This document shows positions 57,934 to 64,000 of a stretch of 64,000 nucleotides of DNA, one piece after another. Every line of letters begins with the position of its first letter. The stretch's first letter is position 1. Below the pieces are notes generated by a model. It ran no database searches and had not been told where the DNA came from. It saw nothing but the letters and a program-made list of their open reading frames with translations. Source of the DNA: 67-14 sp020438345 (GTDB lineage: Bacteria > Actinomycetota > Thermoleophilia > Solirubrobacterales > 70-9). Location of the stretch: contig CALMSY010000012.1 in the NCBI GenBank assembly GCA_937872475.1, positions 89,432 through 153,431 on the forward strand. The letters run 5' to 3'. The position numbers were made by a program, and so were the translations under genes.

Positions 57934-58616
57934 GCGGGCCGGGCTGCCGTGTCTGGCCCGGCCGTGGCGACCCCGCTGACGATCGGTCTGGTCAACGGGA
58001 ACATCGGCAGTTTGTCCATCTCGGCAGCTATCTCGACCTTGAAGCCGTTGGCTTCCAGCATCGGGACCGTTCTGCGATTGCAGTGGCAGCCATCGGCAAG
58101 TTTTTTCCACGGGCCTTCCATCCGGTCCTGAAAACGACCGAGCCGCGGACTGTCTGAACGTACATGCTCGATGAAGAGAAACCGGCCGTCCGGTTTCAGG
58201 ACTCTCCGGATCTCGGCCGCGGTCGCGTTCGGGTCGGCGACCGTGCAGAGCACGAGGGTCAGGATCACCGTGTCAAAGGTGTCGTCCTCGAATGGCAGCG
58301 ATTCACCTGGTGCCCGGATGATTTCAGGGTTGACCCCGGCTGGCGGGGTCTTTTTGCCGAGCACCTTTGCCTTGTGGACCTCGGGCTCGACCAGAACCAG
58401 CCGTTCGAGCCCGGACGGGTAGAAGGGCAGGTTCAGGCCGGTACCTGCACCTATCTCGATCACCGACCCGGAAACCCCGGATACCAGTCGCTGGCGCCAG
58501 CGCCAGAAACCGGCCTTCTCGCCAAGCCACAGAAAAGGCTCATAGAGCCGGGCAGAAAGCCCGCTGCCCGGTACCTGGTCAGCGGCCGCTTCCGCCTCTT
58601 CCCGGGTGACGGTCAT
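57930..58616 (-). CDS. Class I SAM-dependent methyltransferase (TMT1A/UbiE-like)
   Basis: 228 residues. Motif I SVIEIGAGTGLNLPFYPSG, acidic end of strand 2 LVLVEPEV, motif with ESLPFEDDTFDTVILTLVLCTV, and RRVLKPDGRFLFIEHVRSD. The C-terminal WKKLADGCHCNRRTVPMLEANGF with CHCNR is typical of the METTL7/TMT1A-like group, whose members methylate thiols or lipids. Overlaps the GNAT gene upstream by four bases (ATGA). Confidence 0.88.
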   Translation of the reverse strand: MTVTREEAEAAADQVPGSGLSARLYEPFLWLGEKAGFWRWRQRLVSGVSGSVIEIGAGTGLNLPFYPSGLERLVLVEPEVHKAKVLGKKTPPAGVNPEIIRAPGESLPFEDDTFDTVILTLVLCTVADPNATAAEIRRVLKPDGRFLFIEHVRSDSPRLGRFQDRMEGPWKKLADGCHCNRRTVPMLEANGFKVEIAAEMDKLPMFPLTRPIVSGVATAGPDTAARPA

Positions 58617-58897
58617 GGCTGCGCGGGATGTTTCTCTATCCAGCTTTTGACGAACGGGCAGACAGGAATGATCGTAAGGCCCCTGGATCGGGCATCAGTC
58701 ACCGCAAAGCCGACCAGACGGCCACCCAGCCCCTGCCCTTCCCGGGACGGGTCGATTTCCGTGTGGGGGAAAGTAATCGTGTCGTTGTCCAGCCGGTAGT
58801 CGGCAAAGCCGGCAAGTTCACCGTCAACCGAAATCTCGTACCGGCTGGCGACCGGTTCATCGCGCACTTCCACCTTCGTCTTCGATCCGTCCGTCAT
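58613..58897 (-). CDS. Small GNAT-fold N-acetyltransferase (YidJ/GATA type)
   Basis: 94 residues. The acetyl-CoA-binding segment is SREGQGLGGRLVGFAV, with FADYRLDNDTITFPHTEID before and IIPVCPFVKSWIEKHP after, which matches the short Gcn5-like family (DUF4442-like NAT domain, ~90-100 residues). Probably acetylates a small substrate. Coupled (ATGA) to the methyltransferase downstream. Confidence 0.85.
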   Translation of the reverse strand: MTDGSKTKVEVRDEPVASRYEISVDGELAGFADYRLDNDTITFPHTEIDPSREGQGLGGRLVGFAVTDARSRGLTIIPVCPFVKSWIEKHPAQP

Positions 58898-58963
58898 GAA
58901 CCGTCAATGTTAGAGGTGCGGTCTCCTGTTGCCGACTGGCGCAGACAGTTAAAGTGAGGTGAC

Positions 58964-59515
58964 ATGTCTGTCTTCGAACCGACGCTTTCGAGTAAGAAGC
59001 TCGCTGAAGCGACCGGCAGGAACTGGGAAGAGTGGCTTGAGCTGCTTGACCAGGCCGGCGCCGAGCGAAGGTCCCACACCGAGATCGCCCGCTGGCTGTC
59101 CGACGAGCAGGGGGTTCCCGGATGGCTGGCCCAGTCGATCACTGTCGGGTATGAACGATCCCGGGGGTTGCGGGAACCGGGCCAGCGGGCCGAGGGCTGG
59201 TCGGTGACGGCCTCAACGATCGTCACGACTCCGGTCAATACTGCCTTCGAGGCATTCGAACGGGAGTCGATCCGTGACAAGTGGCTGCCGGATGCCGAGC
59301 TCCACTTGCGGACCGCCACGGCACCTGGTTCAGCGCGTTACGACTGGGGTGATGGCACCACCGGAATCACGGTCAGTTTCGAACGTGTAGGCAGGGACAG
59401 ATGCCGGGTTTCCCTTGAGCACCAGAAGCTTCCTGACAGTCAGGTCGCTGACCGGATGAAATCCTGGTGGCGGGAGAGACTCGAAGCCCTCAAGAGCCTG
59501 CTCGAGGATGGCTGA
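58964..59515 (+). CDS. DUF4287 and SRPBCC domain protein
   Basis: 183 residues. N-terminal ~70 (LAEATGRNWEEWLELLDQAGAERRSHTEIARWLSDEQGVPGWLAQSITVGYE) is DUF4287. The C-terminal ~105 (TASTIVTTPVNTAFEAFERESIRDKWL ... WWRERLEALKSLLEDG) is a SRPBCC/AHSA1-like fold, which can bind hydrophobic ligands. Function is unknown. Divergent from the GNAT gene. Confidence 0.85.
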   Translation: MSVFEPTLSSKKLAEATGRNWEEWLELLDQAGAERRSHTEIARWLSDEQGVPGWLAQSITVGYERSRGLREPGQRAEGWSVTASTIVTTPVNTAFEAFERESIRDKWLPDAELHLRTATAPGSARYDWGDGTTGITVSFERVGRDRCRVSLEHQKLPDSQVADRMKSWWRERLEALKSLLEDG

Positions 59516-59518
59516 AGC

Positions 59519-60022
59519 TCAGGCTCCCGGCTTGACCACCATCAGGTAGATCGCCAGCACGATCAGGATGCCCATTACCGGCCCGAGCATGCCTTGGACC
59601 TTCGCCTTGTTCAGGTACTCCTCCGAAGGAGTGAAGGGTCCGTCTCCAGCCGCCTCTATCTCGCTGTTCAGCATCGCTTCAAGCTTCCGGTCGGAGGGGA
59701 TGAAATAGGCCCCGTTTAACCCGCCGAGGATGATCACGATCACGAAGCTTGCGCTGATCCAGAAGGCTCCGAAACTCCAGCCCATTTCCGAAACCTGGTA
59801 GATGCCGGTTGCGACGATGAGCAGCAGGGCCGGGTTGGCCACGTATTGGTTGATCGTCAACTGAAGTCGGTGAACGAACGGCAGGTGCCGGGGGTTCATC
59901 TTCATTGCCACCGGGAAGAGCAGGGCTTCGGCGAATGTCATGCCGAGACCGACCACGACGGCGGTCACATGGACCCAGATCGAAAGTTGGAGAAGGGAGA
60001 CAGCCAGCGGCAGAGTTTCCAT
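59519..60022 (-). CDS. Four-helix membrane protein (DUF2269-like)
   Basis: 167 residues with four hydrophobic segments (about 8-35, 60-76, 86-105, 145-165). LLQLSIWVHVTAVVVGLGMTFAEALLFP and VHRLQLTINQYVANPALLLIVATGIYQV contain His residues in the membrane part, as in the DUF2269/CopD-like proteins. Function is unknown. Convergent with the DUF4287 gene (four bases). Confidence 0.8.
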   Translation of the reverse strand: METLPLAVSLLQLSIWVHVTAVVVGLGMTFAEALLFPVAMKMNPRHLPFVHRLQLTINQYVANPALLLIVATGIYQVSEMGWSFGAFWISASFVIVIILGGLNGAYFIPSDRKLEAMLNSEIEAAGDGPFTPSEEYLNKAKVQGMLGPVMGILIVLAIYLMVVKPGA

Positions 60023-60179
60023 GTTCCGACCATATCCCGCCTGCCGGAAGCTTTAAGATCACCGGGTCTCTTCTTCCGGTCATTTTCGAAAGGCTTTCAT
60101 GCGGAATTTCCTTCACCGGGGCGACCTTGCCGGCCAACAGGCTTGGCCTGGAAAAAAGCGACACCGACCGGATTGAGGC

Positions 60180-60911
60180 ATGTACCTACTGTTTCTGGAT
60201 GAGTCGGGCAGCCCGGCCGACGACGAAATTTTTGCCCTCGGAGGTGTGGCGATTCGTGCCGATGACTGGACCGCGGTCAAGTCCCGTTGGAGCGCCTGCC
60301 TGGAGGAGTCCGGCTGGCCTTCCGGCAAGGAGCTCAAGTGGTCCGGGGTTTCAACCGGTGAGGTTCCGCCCCCGGTTGCCGATGCCGCCTTTGCCTGCCT
60401 CGCCGGGCTGCCGATCCATTGTCTGGCGACCGTCCTTTACACCGGGTCCACAATCGAGGGGTACCGTGAAAAGTTCTTCCGCAACCCGGATGTGATCTAC
60501 CAGACCGCTCTCACCTTCACCGCCGAGCGTTACCAGCGTTTTCTCGCTCACGAAGAGGCCTGGGGCGCGATCGTACTCGACTCCCGACAGTTCGAAACCG
60601 ACAATCACATGCGCCGCTACTTCGACCGGATCCACGAGGAAGGCACCGACTTCGCCGAGCTCGACAGGATCGTCGACGGCCTCCTGCTCGGACCTTCCCA
60701 CCATTCACTCGGGCTCCAGTTGGCCGACCTGGTGATCGGCCCGACCCGCAAGTCCCGGTTCTCGCAGGGTGACGCCAGCCGCTATTTCAAACAGCTCGAA
60801 CCATGTTTCATGAAACATCCGGTGAGCGGGGAGCTGGAGGGGGTCGGCCTCAAGGTTTTCCCCGATTCTTCGCGGAGCGGCAAGGATGGTCGCCTCTTCA
60901 ATCCCCGCTGA
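60180..60911 (+). CDS. DUF3800 domain-containing protein
   Basis: 243 residues. YLLFLDESGSPADDEIFALGGVAI at the start and GLQLADLVIGPTRK near the end are the two conserved blocks of DUF3800, thought to have an RNase H-like fold with acidic residues at DESG and LADL. IVLDSRQFETDNHMRRYFDRIHE gives further acids. Members often occur next to mobile elements or defence islands, but none is visible here. The start has GAGG only one base before ATG, so translation initiation may be leaderless. Confidence 0.85.
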   Translation: MYLLFLDESGSPADDEIFALGGVAIRADDWTAVKSRWSACLEESGWPSGKELKWSGVSTGEVPPPVADAAFACLAGLPIHCLATVLYTGSTIEGYREKFFRNPDVIYQTALTFTAERYQRFLAHEEAWGAIVLDSRQFETDNHMRRYFDRIHEEGTDFAELDRIVDGLLLGPSHHSLGLQLADLVIGPTRKSRFSQGDASRYFKQLEPCFMKHPVSGELEGVGLKVFPDSSRSGKDGRLFNPR

Positions 60912-60994
60912 GCATCCGAACGAGGTGATTTCACCGTTTCTTTCCGGCGCTACACTGGCCGAGGGTTAGGGGTACCGAGGAGAGGAACACAAGA

Positions 60995-62959
60995 ATGCTT
61001 GATGAGAACCGTGTCGCCGTCCTGAATTCTGTTTGCGACACCATCGTGCCGTCGCTTCATCGCGAGGACGATCCGACCGGGTTCTGGGCCCGGTCCGCCG
61101 CCGATACCGGCGCCAACCAGGCGGTCGCCCAGGCAATCAGTGAAATGCCCGAGACTGATCAGGCCGGCATGGCCGAGCTGCTCGACAGCCTGGAGTTGCA
61201 GAACTTCTCCTCGCTTTCCCAGGCTTCGCGCGAGCAGATCCTGACCAATACTTCGCTGGCCAGCCGCGAGGCGGCGATCGGGGTCGGGGCGCTCACCCAG
61301 CTCACGCTTTTCTTTCACTACGGCCTGCCGCCGAACACGAACTGGGAGCAGTTCAACTTCCCCGGACCGATTTCCCCGCCCCCGGAGGTCGAAAAGCCGA
61401 TCCGGCCCCTGACTCCCTCGGATGGGGATGTGCTCGAAGCCGATGCGGTGGTTGTGGGTTCCGGGGCTGGCGGTGGAGTGATCGCCGCCCGCCTGGCTGA
61501 AGCCGGCTTGAAGGTGATCGTGCTGGAGATGGGTGGCTACTTCAACGAAGCCGACTTCGACCAGACCGAGCTGAACGGCTTCGCACGCATGTACTGGCGA
61601 GGCGGCCCGACCTACACGGCCGATTTCAACGTCAGCCTCCAGGCCGGCAGCTGCCTTGGCGGTGGCACCCTGATCAACTGGACCAATTGCCTGAAGCCGA
61701 AACCATGGGTGCGGCAGGAATGGGCTGACGAGTACGGCCTCGAGGATGTGAACACGCCCGATTTCGACCGGCATATCGATTCAGTCTGGGAGCGGATCAT
61801 GGTCAACCGCGAATGTTCCGAGCTGAACCAGACCCAGAAAACCTGGATCGACGCATCCGAGAAGCTCGGCTGGGCCTGGCATCCGACCGACCGCAACTGG
61901 GACAGAGCGAAGCATGACCCGGCAATGGCCGGATACATGGGCTGGGGTGATCAGTCCGGAGCCAAGCAGTCAACCCTGAAGACCTACCTGGAGGACGCGA
62001 CCCGGAACGGGGCCGATGTCATCGTCGGTTGCCAGGCAAAGAAGATTCTGGTCGAGGACGGTCGGGCGGCCGGGATCGAGGCCGACTTCGGCGGGGCGGG
62101 GATCACGATCCGCTCGCCTCGGGTGGTCGTCGCCGGCGGTGCCCTCGAGTCACCGGCGCTTCTGCTCCGCTCCGGCATCGGTGGGCCGGCCACCGGCAAG
62201 CACCTGCGCCTCCACCCCTGCACCCTGATCTTCGCCACCTATCCCGACGACCAGCAGGCCTGGTGGGGTCCGCCTCATGCGGCGGTCGTGAACGAGTTCG
62301 AGAACGGACTCGAAGACGACGGCTACGGCTTCCTGATCGAAGGCGCCCAGTACACGACCGGACTCGGCGGTTCCGCGATTCCGTTCACGACTGCCGAGCA
62401 GCATCGTGAGGTTCTCGCCGGCTACGCGAACGGTTCGATCACGATCAACCTGACCCGCGAGCGCGGCGGCGGCCAGGTGCTGATCGACGGGGACGGCCAG
62501 TCAATGCCGATCTACTCGCTCGATGATCCGCGGGATGTCGCGAACATGCATTTCGGGCTCGAGCAGCAGGTGCGGCTGCATCGGGCAGCCGGTGCCAACC
62601 AGATCTTCGCCCTGGCCCAGGGCATGCCCGGCTGGCGGATCGGGGATGACTTCGATGCTTTTCTCGGCCGGATCAACCGGATCCCGCTCCGGGCCGGGGG
62701 CGCGAAACTCTTTGCCGCCCACCAGATGGGCTCCTGCCGGATGGGCAAAGACCCGGCCGATAGCGTCGCCGACCCGCGCGGCGAGTTGCATGACTTGCCC
62801 GGGGTCTGGATCGGGGACGGCTCGGCCTTCCCGACCCCTTCGGGCACCAACCCCATGATCACGATCATGGCGCTGGCTTCGCGCACCGCCGAGAAGATCC
62901 TGGAGGATGCCGGCGCCGGCGGACAAACAGCCAGCAAAACCGTGGAGGCAGGAGCATGA
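60995..62959 (+). CDS. GMC family oxidoreductase (FAD), long-chain alcohol oxidase-like
   Basis: 654 residues. An N-terminal ~110-residue helical part (LNSVCDTIVPSL...) precedes the FAD fold DAVVVGSGAGGGVIAARLAEAG (150-171). QAGSCLGGGTLINWTNCLKP is the GMC signature region, and the C-terminal AHQMGSCRMGKDP and WIGDGSAFPTPSGTNPMITIMALASR hold the conserved His and Asn. Similar to long-chain fatty alcohol oxidases, which use O2 or an acceptor. ATGA-coupled to an aldehyde dehydrogenase, so alcohol to aldehyde to acid is likely. Confidence 0.92.
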   Translation: MLDENRVAVLNSVCDTIVPSLHREDDPTGFWARSAADTGANQAVAQAISEMPETDQAGMAELLDSLELQNFSSLSQASREQILTNTSLASREAAIGVGALTQLTLFFHYGLPPNTNWEQFNFPGPISPPPEVEKPIRPLTPSDGDVLEADAVVVGSGAGGGVIAARLAEAGLKVIVLEMGGYFNEADFDQTELNGFARMYWRGGPTYTADFNVSLQAGSCLGGGTLINWTNCLKPKPWVRQEWADEYGLEDVNTPDFDRHIDSVWERIMVNRECSELNQTQKTWIDASEKLGWAWHPTDRNWDRAKHDPAMAGYMGWGDQSGAKQSTLKTYLEDATRNGADVIVGCQAKKILVEDGRAAGIEADFGGAGITIRSPRVVVAGGALESPALLLRSGIGGPATGKHLRLHPCTLIFATYPDDQQAWWGPPHAAVVNEFENGLEDDGYGFLIEGAQYTTGLGGSAIPFTTAEQHREVLAGYANGSITINLTRERGGGQVLIDGDGQSMPIYSLDDPRDVANMHFGLEQQVRLHRAAGANQIFALAQGMPGWRIGDDFDAFLGRINRIPLRAGGAKLFAAHQMGSCRMGKDPADSVADPRGELHDLPGVWIGDGSAFPTPSGTNPMITIMALASRTAEKILEDAGAGGQTASKTVEAGA

Positions 62960-64000
62960 ACCCGACCGAAGCACCGGAGGCAGAAGCAGCCACCACCGCG
63001 TCGAACGATCCGGCCGCGGCGCCCACGTGGGCCGCGAAGACCGGCAGCCACTTCATCGGCGGCGAGTGGGTCGAACCCACGTCATCGGAGACGATCGGGG
63101 TGATCAACCCGTCGACCGAGCAGGTCATGGGTTCGGTTCCGGCCGGCACTTCGGATGATGTTGACGCAGCGGTGCAGGCCGCCCGTTCGGCCCTGCCCGA
63201 CTGGCGGTCGCTTCCGGTCCATGACCGCGCAGGATTCTGCACCCTGATCGGCCACGGCCTTCAGGACCGGGCCGAGGAGATCGCCGGTCTGATCAGCCAG
63301 GAGCTCGGCACCCCGGTCACCGAAGGCATGCTGATCCAGGCCTCGCTACCCGCGATGGACTTCACCTCGATGGAGCACCTGATCGAGGAAATGCCGTGGG
63401 AGCAGACGATCGGCAACTCGAAGGTGATCCGCGAGCCGCTCGGCGTGGTCGGGGCGATCACTCCCTGGAACTATCCGATCCACCAGATCGCCGCCAAGGT
63501 CGCGCCGGCGCTCACCGCCGGCAACACGGTGGTGCTGAAGCCGAGCGAGATGACCCCGCTTGCCGCCTACCTGCTGATGGAGGTGATCGAGGCGGCCGGC
63601 ATGCCGGGTGGTGTGGTCAACATGGTGACCGGCACCGGCCCGGTGGTCGGCGAGGCGATCGCCTCCCACCCCGGGGTCGACATGGTTTCCTTCACCGGTT
63701 CGACTCGGGCCGGGATCAGGGTCAGTGAGTTGGCCGCTGCTTCGGTGAAGCCGGTCACGGTCGAGCTTGGCGGCAAGTCGGCCAATGTGATCCTCGACGA
63801 CGCGGACTTCGAGGCAGCAGTCGTCAACGGCATCCGGAAGTGCTTCATCAACGGCGGCCAGACCTGCTCGGCCTTGACCCGGATGCTGGTGCCACGCGAG
63901 GCGCTGCCGACGGTAGAGGCGGTCGCCGCGGCGGGGGGCAAGAAGGGCGGGGGCGGGGGGCCCTCCGGGCCCGGGGGGCCGATCGGGCCGCGGGAAGCGG
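62956..64000 (+). CDS. Aldehyde dehydrogenase (NAD(P)+), truncated by the window end
   Basis: 348 residues seen. TPWNYP (N172), LKPSE (K195), FTGSTRAG, VELGGKS (E270) and GGQTCSALT (C304) are the ALDH nucleotide-binding and catalytic motifs. From about base 63931 the reading frame stays open but residues become Gly-rich (GGKKGGGGGPSGPGGPIGP) where homologues have a VGDPxDPxTxxGP segment. This suggests base-calling errors, since the sequence positions still align. Overlaps the GMC gene by ATGA; the two probably oxidise an alcohol to a carboxylate. Confidence 0.9.
   Translation, partial: MNPTEAPEAEAATTASNDPAAAPTWAAKTGSHFIGGEWVEPTSSETIGVINPSTEQVMGSVPAGTSDDVDAAVQAARSALPDWRSLPVHDRAGFCTLIGHGLQDRAEEIAGLISQELGTPVTEGMLIQASLPAMDFTSMEHLIEEMPWEQTIGNSKVIREPLGVVGAITPWNYPIHQIAAKVAPALTAGNTVVLKPSEMTPLAAYLLMEVIEAAGMPGGVVNMVTGTGPVVGEAIASHPGVDMVSFTGSTRAGIRVSELAAASVKPVTVELGGKSANVILDDADFEAAVVNGIRKCFINGGQTCSALTRMLVPREALPTVEAVAAAGGKKGGGGGPSGPGGPIGPREA

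Noticed and set aside
60180..60911. DUF3800 gene as marker of a mobile or defence island
   Set aside because: Neighbours are housekeeping-type genes; no integrase, transposase, att repeat or composition shift was noticed.
1..64000. tRNA, rRNA, CRISPR arrays, insertion sequences
   Set aside because: Gaps were read for cloverleaf ends, regularly spaced repeats and transposase motifs; none was found. A dedicated covariance-model search was not possible.

Overview
The window is GC-rich, densely coded actinobacterial DNA. The best guess is the class Thermoleophilia, order Solirubrobacterales. This rests on inference from content: GTG/TTG starts, many ATGA-coupled genes, a collagen-like secreted protein with the repeated NGKQLKNNSVTG-type leader common in that class (31017-31652), a LAL-type LuxR regulator, F420/PPOX-type and LLM flavoproteins, and a family of small acidic proteins. 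No rRNA, tRNA, CRISPR array, insertion sequence or phage module was seen, so this looks like a chromosomal segment.

Layout. 1-2.7 kb: end of an amidohydrolase gene, a SAM methyltransferase and a coiled-coil M23 peptidase. 2.8-6.5 kb: a complete OpuC-type osmoprotectant ABC operon. 6.5-11.2 kb: a PPOX-type flavoprotein, an amine-oxidase-like FAD enzyme, an MFS exporter coupled to a MarR regulator, and a divergent voltage-gated-type channel with an unusual pore. 11.3-19 kb: an NlpC/P60 peptidase sharing the coiled-coil design of the M23 protein, an LLM oxidoreductase coupled to a TIM-barrel glycosidase, BioY, a HipA-like kinase with DUF3037, a HAD phosphatase and a thioesterase. 19-31 kb: GST, a cyclopropane synthase coupled to a large secreted protein, an MFS exporter, GreA, several secreted proteins of unknown function, a siderophore-interacting flavoprotein, and a desaturase divergent from a PucR-type regulator. 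31-38 kb: collagen-like protein, LAL regulator, TetR, enoyl-CoA hydratase-like protein and a DHA2 exporter.

38-51.7 kb is the most distinctive block: a PotABCD-type importer with a broken potA, a TetR regulator, a Rieske oxygenase, an acyl-CoA dehydrogenase, an ADP-forming acyl-CoA synthetase, a class III aminotransferase, a CrtI-like FAD oxidoreductase and an isochorismatase-like protein. Two divergent promoter regions in it share an identical 22-bp element built on TTGACCTTGTAGTCAA. At the first copy this palindrome holds the -35 boxes of promoters on both strands. I infer a regulon for uptake and catabolism of an amine or quaternary-ammonium compound, probably governed by the local TetR protein.

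51.7-64 kb: DEAD/DEAH helicase, OsmC, MMPL transporter, FKBP, beta-carbonic anhydrase, ArsC-like protein, acidic protein, methyltransferase, GNAT, DUF4287/SRPBCC protein, membrane protein, DUF3800 protein, and a GMC oxidoreductase coupled to an aldehyde dehydrogenase that runs off the end. The last ~70 bases are abnormally G-rich although the aldehyde dehydrogenase frame stays open, which suggests poor sequence quality. Several loci carry in-frame tandem repeats or homopolymer-associated frame breaks.
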